A stretch of DNA of 64,000 bases, from NCBI RefSeq assembly GCF_932294415.1, contig NC_065535.1, forward strand, positions 95,186,862 to 95,250,861, in the 5' to 3' direction. Origin of the DNA: Quercus robur. Its lineage: Eukaryota; Streptophyta; Magnoliopsida; Fagales; Fagaceae. Of this stretch, positions 50,379-60,502 are shown piece by piece. The position numbers and the translations under genes are program-made. Within the stretch, counting starts at the first letter, position 1. Each line of letters opens with the position of its first letter. The notes under the pieces were generated by a model. It made no database searches and was not told where the DNA came from. It was given only the letters and a program-made list of their open reading frames with translations.

Positions 50379-53288
50379 ATGGCGTCCTCTTTGTATTGTT
50401 TAAAATTTGTGTACTTGCTTTCTTTCCTCTCAACTATTCATCTCGTTGCCGTTCCCTCATTTTCCTTTGTGCAACCTCTTTGCCATGGTCACGAAAGGTC
50501 TTATTTGTTGCAATTTAAGGAAAGCTTTGCCATCATCAACAACAACAAGTCTATTTCCTTTGATCCATCAGCTTATCCCAAGGTTGCTTTCTGGACATTA
50601 GAAGGAAACAATAGTGACTGCTGCTCATGGGATGGGGTAGAGTGTGATAAGTCCAATGGCCATGTCATTGGTCTTGACCTCAATAGCAGCTATCTCTACG
50701 GTTCAATTAACTCTAGCAGCAGCCTTTTCAATCTTGTTCATCTCCAAAGGCTTAATCTTGCTGACAATCATTTTAACCACTCTCAAATTCCATCCACAGT
50801 TTCCAATCTATCCAAACTAACATATCTCAATCTCACTAATTCTACTTTTTCTGGTCAAATCCCATTAGAACTCTCACAATTGTCCCAAATGTCATCCCTC
50901 GATCTTTCTTACAACCATTTGGAAATCAAGAATCCAAGTCTAGGACGTTTAGTTGAAAATTTAACCTGCCTAGAAAATCTTGATTTGAGTTTTGTGAGCA
51001 TAATATCCATTGTGCCTAATATCTTGGCAAATTTGTCTTCTTTAACTTCCCTTCGTCTCTATGACTGCAAATTGCATGGGGAATTTCCAGTAGGCATCTT
51101 TAAACTTCCAAATTTACGAGTTCTTAATGTGGGGAAAAATAAAGGTCTCACCGGTTATCTGCCTGACTTTCAATGGAAGAGTCCTCTAGAGGAAATGATC
51201 CTCGCAAACACAAGTTTCTCAGGCAAGCTACCTGCATCAGTAGGAAACCTTGGCTCTTTGACTGAAATTGATATGATGAGGTGCAACTTTTCTGGGCTAA
51301 TTCCATCTTCTCTTGGTAACCTCACAAATCTAAATTATCTGGATCTTTCACTTAACACTTTCGAGGGCCACATTCCATCTTCCTTTGGAAACCTCATCAA
51401 ACTTTCTTTTCTGCACCTTGCCGAAAATGAACTGAATGGTACAATCCCTTTTGAGCTTGCAAACTTGACACAACTGACTCACCTATTTCTATATTATAAT
51501 CATCTTTCAGATAAAATCCCTTTTGGGCTCATGAACCTCACAAAATTATCTTCCTTGGGCCTTGCGGGCAACCACTTTACAGGCCAGATTCCAAGCTCAA
51601 TCTTTAACCTTGAAAATCTTGAAGTTCTTGACCTTTCCGCAAACAACTTTGCTGGCGTTGTGGAGTTTGACAAGTTTGTTAAGCTCAGAAAACTAACTTC
51701 CTTGCATCTATCTGATTGTGGAGTGTCATTAATTATTAATGAAACTAGTGACAATACAACTCTTCAAAAGTTCCAAAATTTAGGTCTCGGTTCGTGCAAC
51801 TTGAGCAAGTTTCCAAACTACCTAGCAAACCAAGATGAACTAAAATGGCTACACCTCGCGACCAACAACATTCATGGACAAGTACCGGAATGGTTTTGGA
51901 ACGTGAGTAAAGAAAATTTAGAGGTTATCGACCTTTCTGAAAACTTTCTTACAAGCCTCGGTCAATATCCAGTTCCTCTTCCTTGGACCCGTCTAGCCAT
52001 TTTAGACATCACTTCTAACAGGCTCCAAGGATCACTTCCAATTCCATCCTTCTCCACCTTGGAATATCATGTATCAAACAATTCATTCACTGGAAAAATT
52101 TCAGAGTTGATTTGTAACATGAGTTCTCTTCAAGTCCTTGATTTGTCCATTAACAACTTAAGTGGTTCACTTCCTCAATGCTTGCACAACTTCGGTGATT
52201 CTCTACTCATATTGGATTTACGGAGGAACACATTCGAAGGAAGTATTCCACAAACTTGGACAAATGGAAGCAAGTTATTGATGATTAACTTCAGCCAAAA
52301 CAAGTTTCAAGGGTTGTTACCAAGATCTTTGGCCAAGTGTATAATGCTGAAGGCCCTTGATTTCAGTAATAACCAATTCAATGATACTTTTCCCTCATGG
52401 TTAGGAAACCTTCCAAATTTAAAGCTTCTCATTTTGCGGTCCAACAAACTCTATGGCCCAATAAGTACTCATAAAGCAAAATATAAGTTTCCCAGCTTGC
52501 AAATCTTTGACCTCTCATACAATAGTTTTACAGGAAGTTTGCCATTAAAATTCTTTCAATATTCCAATTCTTCTAGATTTGATAGTGCAAACCTAACATA
52601 TATTGAAGTTACTTCATCCTTTGTTGTGCAAAACAGTTTTCAAAATTACTTATGGGATCTTAAGTATAGTTATGCAATGATAATGACAAACAAAGGAGTG
52701 GTCACGGATTACATGAAAGTCCAAGAATTTTTCATAGCCCTTGATTTCTCAAGTAATAGATTTGATGGAGATATTCTAGAATCCATTGGAAATTTAAATC
52801 TAAAAGGCCTTTGTTTGCTCAATCTTTCCAATAACATTCTCATTGGCCACATCCCACAAAGTTTGAGAAACCTTGTAAATCTGGAATCATTGGACCTTTC
52901 TCAAAACAAGCTCTTTGGAGAAATCCCTCAACAGCTAACAGAACTTACTTTCTTGGAATCCTTCAATGTTTCTCATAATCATCTTGTGGGACCTATACCT
53001 CAAGGAAAACAATTTAATACTTTTCCAAGCAATTCATTTGAAGGAAATCCAGGGTTGTGCGGAAGCCCATTAACAAAGAAATGTGAGAGTTCTGAGGTTT
53101 CACTACCTTCACCTACAACTCCTGAAGAGAGTAAAGATTTGGGTTCTCCATTTCAATTTGGTTGGAAAATTATTTTGATTGGGTATGGATTTGGACTAGT
53201 TGTTGGAGTGATTATTGGACAGGTTGTGAGTGCAAGGAATCATGATTGGTTAATGAAGGCTTTCGGAATGAGAAAACTGGTGAGGTGA
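50379..53288 (+). CDS. LRR receptor-like protein 2 (Cf/RLP type)
   Basis: An intronless 969-residue paralogue of receptor 1 with the same plan: signal peptide (1-30), cap cysteines CCSWDGVEC (81-89), long LRR array, island (about 728-782), NPGLCGSPLTKKC, Ser/Pro/Glu-rich juxtamembrane stretch, one membrane segment (about 929-951) and an 18-residue basic tail (ARNHDWLMKAFGMRKLVR). No kinase. Differences from gene 1 concentrate in the N-terminal half of the LRR array and in the island, where this copy reads NLTYIEVTSSFVVQNSFQ and has about five extra residues; the flanks of the island and the C-terminus are nearly identical. This is the pattern expected if ligand-binding surfaces diverge while co-receptor contact regions stay conserved. 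No lesion is visible. Confidence 0.93.
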   Translation: MASSLYCLKFVYLLSFLSTIHLVAVPSFSFVQPLCHGHERSYLLQFKESFAIINNNKSISFDPSAYPKVAFWTLEGNNSDCCSWDGVECDKSNGHVIGLDLNSSYLYGSINSSSSLFNLVHLQRLNLADNHFNHSQIPSTVSNLSKLTYLNLTNSTFSGQIPLELSQLSQMSSLDLSYNHLEIKNPSLGRLVENLTCLENLDLSFVSIISIVPNILANLSSLTSLRLYDCKLHGEFPVGIFKLPNLRVLNVGKNKGLTGYLPDFQWKSPLEEMILANTSFSGKLPASVGNLGSLTEIDMMRCNFSGLIPSSLGNLTNLNYLDLSLNTFEGHIPSSFGNLIKLSFLHLAENELNGTIPFELANLTQLTHLFLYYNHLSDKIPFGLMNLTKLSSLGLAGNHFTGQIPSSIFNLENLEVLDLSANNFAGVVEFDKFVKLRKLTSLHLSDCGVSLIINETSDNTTLQKFQNLGLGSCNLSKFPNYLANQDELKWLHLATNNIHGQVPEWFWNVSKENLEVIDLSENFLTSLGQYPVPLPWTRLAILDITSNRLQGSLPIPSFSTLEYHVSNNSFTGKISELICNMSSLQVLDLSINNLSGSLPQCLHNFGDSLLILDLRRNTFEGSIPQTWTNGSKLLMINFSQNKFQGLLPRSLAKCIMLKALDFSNNQFNDTFPSWLGNLPNLKLLILRSNKLYGPISTHKAKYKFPSLQIFDLSYNSFTGSLPLKFFQYSNSSRFDSANLTYIEVTSSFVVQNSFQNYLWDLKYSYAMIMTNKGVVTDYMKVQEFFIALDFSSNRFDGDILESIGNLNLKGLCLLNLSNNILIGHIPQSLRNLVNLESLDLSQNKLFGEIPQQLTELTFLESFNVSHNHLVGPIPQGKQFNTFPSNSFEGNPGLCGSPLTKKCESSEVSLPSPTTPEESKDLGSPFQFGWKIILIGYGFGLVVGVIIGQVVSARNHDWLMKAFGMRKLVR

Positions 53289-54000
53289 TTGATTTAATTA
53301 GCTGGATAGATGTCTTCCAAGGATATATATACATACATTTTTACTCTATACTTTTTTGAACTTTTTTTCCTTGTTGTGTAACGTAGAGTGCTACTACCGT
53401 TTTTCTTTCTTGTTTTGATGCACGTTGGACTGGCTAGCAGCCTAGCATTAATGTATTGTATGTAAAAAGTTATGATGAATTTATTGAATTTTCTTTTTCA
53501 AATAGATTTCAGTTATTTATGTATGGAATCACAATTTTTTCTCCATAGCTTACAATTAACCACTCCAAAATTCTCATAGAATTTGTAAGATAAATTATGT
53601 TCAATAGATTTTCTATGGAATAATGCAGCTAACTGAAGGTCAATGAATAGTTGGATCTTTGCCCACCGCGAATGTGTAATGCACTTAACTAAAGATGAGC
53701 AAGTGGATATGGATTAGCAAGGCTTCATTAGAAGTTTATGTTGTATAGCTTATAAGATTATAGATACTTTTACATATGCCACACAAATGTATCAAATAAG
53801 TTCTAAATATGAACTGACCTTGATTACTTTGCATTTAACAGTATTCACAGTTTCACACTCTTTCGCAATGTGTAAAGTGTCCACCTTTTTTAAAAATATG
53901 GACATTTTGTGTGAACATTGTGTGAAGCACTGTACATGTAGGCGTGTAAAACAATCATTTTCCTTTAGGAAATATAGCCTCTTTTTCAATGGTTCATTAA
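53289..54000 (+). other. 3' flank of receptor gene 2, conserved with gene 1
   Basis: Aligned to 23898-24545 over nearly all its length. It probably includes the 3' untranslated region. After about 54000 the two diverge. Confidence 0.6.
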
Positions 54001-54203
54001 AAATATTTATGGTATCAAAGCTTTATAGTCAATTTCTCGCAATTGTTCTTTCTAATAAGTAATAGCTAAGTTAAATTCTCATTAATGGCTATCATCTATT
54101 GATTCTTCTCCTTCATCTTCCTCAACCAAGTATTCTTTTCAATGGCGGAATCAGGAATTTTTCTTGGGGACCAAGATAAATATAATAAAATTTTTAAGTA
54201 AAA

Positions 54204-54243
<40 letters not shown>

Positions 54244-54568
54244 ACATATTCTTAGCTAAACAAGCAGTCAAAATTGTCCATATTGTCAAATTTTAGGATA
54301 TGTTTTTAAGGAAATCATATCTATTTGCTTAAATTCACATTTTTTAAACCTTTTTATGCTGTTTAACATTTTATAATTTCAGCATTTGAGATAAATGATT
54401 GAATTACAATTTTTGAATCTTGAATATTTTTTTTCTTGTAAAATATGCATAAATTGTGACACTTTAGCTAATGGTGTAAACTCATTGAGATAAAAGCAAA
54501 CAATTAAGCAAGCTCTCTACCAAATATAAATACACTAATATACAATAAACAAAACCATTTTATATAGT
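54001..54568. other. AT-rich intergenic DNA with one hAT-like end
   Basis: CAATGGCGGAATCAGG at about 54143 resembles a hAT left end, but no right end was found. A TA run lies at about 54209-54239. No gene. Confidence 0.4.
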
Positions 54569-54853
54569 ACTAGTCCCTGAGCACGTTTAGTGGCTCTTCT
54601 ATTTTTTATTTTTTTTTTAAATATTAATAATTTGCATTCATTATAATTTGAAATTACTATATTTTTCAATCATAAAGTGTGATAAAAAAATTATTTCACC
54701 CATAAACGCATCAAACTCATCACACTTCTAGGTTTTTTATGATTGGAAAATAGAGTAATTCTTAATTATAATGGATGCAAATTATTAATATTTATCCAAA
54801 AAAGTAAAAGAGTCTCTAAGCATGCACATGAGCGCGTGCTCAAAGGCTAGTAT
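54569..54853. mobile_element. Palindromic MITE (about 285 bp), ACTAG ends
   Basis: The left arm ACTAGTCCCTGAGCACG ... TTTGCATTCATTATAATT is an inverted copy of the right arm, AATTATAATGGATGCAAATT ... GCTCAAAGGCTAGT. The centre contains TGATGAG/CTCATCA text. A related half-element lies at about 58349-58500. The superfamily is not resolved. Confidence 0.7.
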
Positions 54854-54875
54854 TATCTAACTTGAATCATAAATC

Positions 54876-54878
<3 letters not shown>

Positions 54879-54922
<44 letters not shown>
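54879..54922. repeat. Poly(A) tract
   Basis: A run of more than 40 A residues. No LINE or SINE body was recognised before it. Confidence 0.9.
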
Positions 54923-54924
<2 letters not shown>

Positions 54925-55212
54925 TTAGAAAGTTTGCCCTTAATGTTTTTTAGCAAGAAAATGCAATTTCTCAAGTTTAGATTACATCAATAACATCTAT
55001 GTGATATGGGCAAAAGAATCCTACAAAGACCATTCAATTGCATTTCCGGCCTTTGTATGCATCCCATGGTGAAAAGAGATGCTGCAACTGCCTACTGAAA
55101 TTAACCCTGCTCATAATGTTTTGAAATCCACTGTACCAATGTCTTGTCTAGTCATCAAAATTTCAAATGACAACAATTTCCCCAAGATTTCATCAATCAC
55201 ACCAGAACAACA
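54923..55212. other. Short intergenic stretch before the CACTA element
   Basis: No gene seen. A 67-residue frame near its end runs into the CACTA element and is not credible. Confidence 0.5.
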
Positions 55213-55689
55213 CACTACAAAAAAAAGGTTCTATGGCCGCGCTTTTAAAACGTGGCTATATGTCAAAAAAACGTGGCTATAGCCTATAGCCGCGTTTTTT
55301 TAGGCCACGCTTTCTAGTGTGGCCTAAAACCTGTGACTATAGGACTCACGGTCCTATGGCCACACTTTTTAACCGCGGCCCAAGACCAGGTCCTATAGCC
55401 GCGTTTAAAACGCGGCCTAAGGTTGTGGTCTTGGGCCGCATTTTAAACGCGGCCTAAGGTTGCGGTCTTGGGCTGCGTTTTAAACGCGGCCCAAGGTTTA
55501 ACCTTAGGCCACGTTTAAAACGCGGCTATATACCCTTAAATTTTTAAAAAAAAAAAAAACCTTTGATTACCAAAAATTAATTTTCGGTAATCAAAAGTTT
55601 TTTTTTTTAAATTAAAATTAAAATTTTTAAAATTAATACTTTCAAACTTTAAAATTTCAATTTTAAATAAATAAAGAAATTCAAAACAA

Positions 55690-55880
55690 AAATACAAACC
55701 CAGCAAATTCAAAAACAAAAACAAAAACAAAAACAAAAATACAAACCCAGCAAATTCAAATTCAAAAACAAAAACAAAAATACAAACCCAGCAAATTCAA
55801 AAACAAAAACAAAAACAAAAAAAAAAAATACAAACCCAGAAAATTGAAATTCAAAAACAAAAACAAAAATACAAACCCAG
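55690..55880. repeat. Tandem repeat of ACAAACCCAGCAAATTC units
   Basis: ATACAAACCCAG(C/A)AAATT(C/G) recurs four times, separated by (AAAAAC)n runs of variable length, with a fifth ACAAACCCAGC at the edge of the GC-rich core. Confidence 0.85.
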
Positions 55881-56155
55881 CATCGCCGATGAAGCTCAAC
55901 GGCGACGCCGAGAGCGTCGCGATCGGCGACGCTAGCGTCGCGGTTCGCGACGCTTGAGCGTCGCGGTTCGACGCTTGCGCGTCGCGAACGGCGACGCTAG
56001 CGTCGCCGTTCGCGACGCTTGAGCGTCGCCGTTCGCGACGCTTGAGCGTCGCGAACGAGCGTCGCGAACCGCGACGCTTGAGCGTCGCCGTTCGCGACGC
56101 TCTCGGCGTCGCCGTTGAGCTTCATCGGCGACGGCTGAGCTCAACGGCGACGGTG
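55881..56155. repeat. CpG-dense palindromic core of the CACTA element
   Basis: Built almost wholly from GCGTCGC, GCGACGC and close variants. The 38-bp stretch 55885-55922 is found exactly inverted at 56092-56129, and shorter inverted and direct copies fill the space between. CpG density is very high in an AT-rich region. A minus-strand frame across it (Arg/Ser/Ala-rich) is a product of the repeat. Confidence 0.9.
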
Positions 56156-56264
56156 TTTGTGGTTTGTGTTTTTTTTTTTTTTTTTTTGACTCTGGGTTGA
56201 ATGGCTCTGGGTTGTGGTTTGTGTTTGTTTGTGTTTGTTGGTGTGCTATTAGTATTGAATGGCT

Positions 56265-57190
56265 CCAGTTAAGGAAAAGAAAAAAAAAAAAAAAGTTTGT
56301 CAAAAAATAAAGTACGGAGGTCCTTAGGCCGCGTTTTTAGCTCAAAAAAACGCGGCCTAAGATCCCGTCTATGGCCACGCTTCTAAAACGCGGCCACAGT
56401 TAAGGAAAAGAAAAAAAAATTTGCTAAAAAATAAAACACGGAGGTCCTTAGGCCGCGTTTTTAGCTTAAATAAACGCGGCCTAAGAGCCCGTCTATGGCC
56501 ACGCTTAAAAAACGCGGCCTAAGAACCTGTCTATGGCCTCATTTTTAAAACGCGGCCACAGTTAAGGAAAAGAAAAAAAAAATTTGCCGAAAAAAAAAAA
56601 CAAGGAGGTCCTTAGGCCGCGTTTTTAGCTCAAATAAACGCGGCCTAAGAGCCCGTCTATGGCCACGCTTAAAAAACGCGGCCTAAGATCCTGTCTATGG
56701 CCTCATTTTTAAAACGCGGCCACAGTTAAGGAAAAGAAAAAAAAATTTGCCGAAAAAAAAAACACAGAGGTCCTTAGGCCGCGTTTTTAGCTCAAGAAAA
56801 CGCGGCCTAAGGTCCCGTCTATGGCCACGTTTAAAAAACGCGGCCTAAGAGCCCGTCTATGGCCTCATTTTTAAAATGCGGCCACAGTTAAGGAAAAGGA
56901 AAAAAAAATTTGCTGAAAAAAAAAACACGGAGGTCCTTAGGCCGCGTTTTTAGCTCAAGAAAACGCGGCCTAAGGTCCCGTCTATGGCCACGTTTAAAAA
57001 ACGCGGCCTAAGAGCCCGTCTATGGCCTCATTTTTAAAATGCGGCCACAGTTAAGGAAAAGGAAAAAAAAAATTTGCTGAAAAAAAAAACACGGAGGTCC
57101 TTAGGCCGCGTTTTTAGCTCAAGAAAACGCGGCCTAAGGTCCCGTCTATGGCCACGTTTAAAAAACGCGGCCTAAGAGCCCGTCTATGGC
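56265..57190. repeat. Tandem array, period about 162 bp, in the CACTA element
   Basis: AGTTAAGGAAAAG starts a unit near 56266, 56398, 56560, 56726, 56888 and 57050. Each unit contains GGAGGTCCTTAGGCCGCGTT, AAACGCGGCCTAAG and CCCGTCTATGGCC or close variants. The last units are almost identical, which indicates recent amplification. Confidence 0.92.
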
Positions 57191-57290
57191 CCCGTTTTTT
57201 AGAAACGCGGCTTCAGTCCATCTTAGGCCGCGTTTTTTATGGCCACAGCTTAAAAAACGCGGCCTAAGACCCCCGCGTTTTGTAGTGACA

Positions 57291-57405
57291 TGAACATGCC
57301 AAAAAAATAACTTTAACCAAACATAATTTCAAACCACGCACAAAAAACATCTTATACCAAAAGGAAATAAGTACTTACAAAGGTAATAGTTTATCCCCCC
57401 CACCC

Positions 57406-57444
<39 letters not shown>

Positions 57445-58348
57445 AAAAATGATAAGTAATTAAAAAGCAAGAACTAAGAACAACCTCAACCAAACATAAA
57501 AGGAAAAAAGAAAAATAAAGTACCAAATATATAATAGTAATATAGCATTATAAAATATGAAATTGAATGGTATACAAATATTTTTGTTTTTGCTGAGTAA
57601 TGGTACACGAATCTGTGGTGAGACTTGCACCCTCAAGCCACTCGCTAGTATTGATCACTGGCTGGCGCTTCAAGATTTCTCACTGTTGCTACTCAAACTG
57701 CCGTGTCACCATTGACATCCACGACAGAAAAATCGCTTCCAAGATACAACCACACTGCGCCACCACAAGGTCCACCAACCATAGTGCCACTGGTCACTCT
57801 CTTCGTCTAATCTAATCCTAATCCTAATCCTACTTGGAACACCACGACGATGAGACTACGATTTGGTATTGCACACAAGCCACTAGTAAAGCGGAGATAC
57901 TTCATATACATTTCTGAATGGTTTTGAATTCGGACATCATGTATCTATTTCTACAGTGAACGCACTTTTAAAAAATCTAAAGCAACCCTAATCAAGAAAA
58001 ATAGAAATTATGAAGAAGAGAATACACATCACGTGTAAATATTTACGTAAAATTTAATTATTACTTAAATTCATTGAAAAATACATACATCATGTCTTGA
58101 GCATTACGCCAATACCCCTCTTCACACTTTGAAAGACCTTTCCACGATTGTGAAAATCGAAAATGAATTTAATATGGAGGATGGGTTAACCACATTGTAG
58201 TGATTTTCTTTTTATTTTTTATTTTTTATGGTGTAGTGGTTTTTTTGAATAACTGAAAGTAGTGGGCTTAGTGGCTGATCTTGGGAGAGTGGTCCTAACT
58301 TTTAGTTATTTGTGATATTTGGTGTTGTGATATTTTGTTAAAGATATA
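57291..58348. other. Intergenic DNA with poly(A) tract
   Basis: A C then A run at about 57395-57442. A 71-residue frame at 57600-57815 shows no recognisable family. No RNA gene seen. Confidence 0.5.
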
Positions 58349-58510
58349 CTAGCCTCTAAGCACGTAGTCCCATGCGTTTCAGAGACTTTTTTTATTTTTT
58401 TGGGCAAAAGTTAATGATTTGCATATATTATAATTTGAAATTATTACATTTTTTAATCACAAAAATACTTATGGGTGTGATGAGTATTATGCATTTGCAG
58501 GTGAAATAAT
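58349..58510. mobile_element. Half of the ACTAG-end palindromic MITE
   Basis: ACTAGCCTCTAAGCACG then TTTGCATATATTATAATTTG resembles the left arm of 54569-54853. The opposite arm is missing or too diverged to see. Confidence 0.5.
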
Positions 58511-59430
58511 TTACTTCAGACACCTAGATTTTGTTGTTATTGACAAATGTTGTAATCCCAAAAAATGAATACACTCACACACAAACTAATGATTTAAATA
58601 ATATTTTGAAATTCATTTTTTAGTTCTAGCTTCATCATATCACTCCGGGCTATATTAATTATTGATAAAATAGTTGCTGATCTTTGGAGAGCGGTCCTAA
58701 TTTTTAGGCAATGTGTTAGAGATATATTTTTATCAGATTGTCCTTCAGTTTTGTTTTTACTTAAACTTAGGATATATTGAAATTTTTGAATTAAAAAAAT
58801 GTTCATTCCAAATAAAGGAAACCGGAAACTCCTTAAATAGTAATATAGATATATGACATTCACTGTAAACTAAACTTATCATTTTGAGATAGGCAACAGC
58901 ACAGTAACAGATAATCAACAACACATACTCGTTTCTACCCAAAAAAATAACACGTGCCCCATAAAAAAAAAAATTACAATACTAAAGTTATATAAACAAA
59001 AATGGAAAGAAATTGGACAGCCACAAGTTTTTTTTTAAGAAAAAAAAAATTGACAAACAGCCACTAATTAAAACACAATTGTATAGCAGTATAGCACGTA
59101 AACAGTATCTCAAAACAAAAGCAACAAAGCAGTAAAGCTAGGCAGTAAATCTGCTACCTAGCTTTCTGTTCACAGGTTAATACATTGATGGTAATTTGGA
59201 TTTTGGAATGTCTTAGAAGGAATATTTGGATTTTTCCTTTGGAGGGCCACGGGCTGGGAAATGGGCCACTCATAGTTTCTTTTTGTGTTTGTTTTTTGGT
59301 CTTTATGTATCATTAAAAAAAAAAAAAAAAAGACTTTTCGTACCGATTAAATTACTTGGATTTTCTTGGATTGCTTCAACAATTTGAGACAAATTCTGAA
59401 ATATTCAGGGGGGCCAAGGTGTAAATTCGC
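58511..59430. other. AT-rich intergenic DNA
   Basis: No gene. GCGGTCCTAATTTTTAGGCA near 58690 is a second copy of GTGGTCCTAACTTTTAG near 58290, and related text occurs near 16110, upstream of receptor gene 1. Confidence 0.45.
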
Positions 59431-59986
59431 ATGGGTCACATTTGTTTTTTTTACATAATGCATTAATGATTAAGAACAATAATATTGGATCGATCAAACA
59501 ACAGAATAGAAGACTGTCAACTAACCGGTTGATAATCTTCCTAGGCAGATATAAGTTGCAACTAATACTATAAAGATTAAATCTGTATCAGGATAATCTT
59601 TCAAAGTCTGTTGTTATCATTACACAGATAACAGAAAACTATAAGTTTCTGTAGTGCTTTAGAAAATAAAATGTAAAAAATCGAAGAAAACAATGGCAGG
59701 AGCTCCAAGTTTCATTTTGTTACTTCAAATTTCAAACTCATATTCAGAGAAATTTAATTACACTCCCAATATAGTTTCGGAAATACGTTTAAATTTTAAG
59801 GGCTTAAGATAGGAGCCACAGGCCCACAAGCCAAGAATGGCTACCATACCAATCCCTGCCTGCTTCTATTTATTACATAAATTTTTTTTTTTTTTTCTAG
59901 GGAACCAAACAGAAAAATATCTGAGAAAAACAATTAAGGTAAAAAATTGTAAAATAAAATCTTACCTTGAAATTTTGACATCCGTA
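59431..59986. repeat. Conserved non-coding block S, copy S4
   Basis: Matches S1 from GATTAAGAACAATAATATTG through AGGATAATCTTTCAAAG, CAATGGCAGGAGCT and AAAATCTTACCTTGA to CCGTAG, where the gypsy LTR starts. S1 continues CCGTAGTTTGAATG, which is the empty site. Confidence 0.85.
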
Positions 59987-60439
59987 GTGAAGATGATAAA
60001 ATATTGGGCATGATGGGCTTACCTTAATGGGCCTGACGGATTGGGTCTCTTGGGCCTGCGTAGGTATGTTCCCAGCTTTGAAGGCCCATCACTACTGACG
60101 CAGCAAGGGCCCATGATCCGGTAATGAGAATTCTTGCTCACCACGTTTGGAAGAATTGGGAATAGAGTCCCACATTGAAAAGATGTGGGAACCAAAAAGG
60201 GAAAGTCAACCCCTTATCACTATAAAAGGCGTAATACCCACAGAAATCGAGGTATGCTTTTATGAACCCTCTCTAACGCACTAAGTAAAACAGAGGAATT
60301 CTAACTTGACCGTCGGAGAGTCTTTGGCCGGCACCACACCGGTGCTCTCTGAAGGATTCTTTAGTTTGTTTCGTCGTGCAGGTTCAATTCGAGTCGCGAG
60401 TACGGTGTGACCCATTGGTGACGGTTTTCGACGTCATCA
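59987..60439 (+). mobile_element. 5' LTR of a Ty3/gypsy retrotransposon (453 bp)
   Basis: Starts TGAAGATGAT exactly where similarity to block S ends (after CCGTAG) and finishes in GACGTCATCA, three bases before the primer-binding site core. The termini TGA..A.. and ..TCATCA are inverted over five of six bases. It has a TATA box at 60221-60228 and GC-rich R/U5 text. The second LTR lies beyond the window. The left half of the expected 5-bp target duplication would be CGTAG (59982-59986). Confidence 0.85.
60221..60228 (+). promoter_or_regulatory. LTR TATA box
   Basis: TATAAAAG preceded by CTTATCAC, about 235 bp after the LTR start, a typical position for the retrotransposon promoter. Confidence 0.7.
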
Positions 60440-60441
60440 GT

Positions 60442-60460
60442 TGGCGCCGTCTGTGGGAAC
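60442..60460 (+). promoter_or_regulatory. Primer-binding site
   Basis: TGGCGCCGTCTGTGGGAAC lies two bases after the LTR end. TGGCGCC-type primer sites with this exact ending are common in plant Ty3/gypsy elements. I do not assign the priming tRNA with confidence. Confidence 0.8.
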
Positions 60461-60502
60461 CGACGACCGGGTACGGTAACATTTCCTAGATAAAGGAGTT
60501 AC

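Larger units (their letters stand above)
55213..57287. mobile_element. Non-autonomous CACTA (En/Spm) element (2075 bp)
   Basis: The ends are CACTACAAAA and TTTTGTAGTG, with ACA duplicated on both sides (55210-55212 and 57288-57290), the 3-bp target duplication of CACTA elements. Both subterminal regions are packed with GGCCGCGTTTT and AAAACGCGGCC words in both orientations, the usual transposase-binding arrangement. Inside are a CAAAAACAAA-rich tandem repeat (about 55690-55880), a GC-rich palindromic core (55881-56155) and a repeat of about 162 bp (56265-57190). No transposase is encoded. Confidence 0.93.

Noticed and set aside
55932..56303. 123-residue minus-strand frame rich in Arg, Ser and Ala
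   Set aside because: It is the translation of the GCGTCGC palindromic repeats in the CACTA element.
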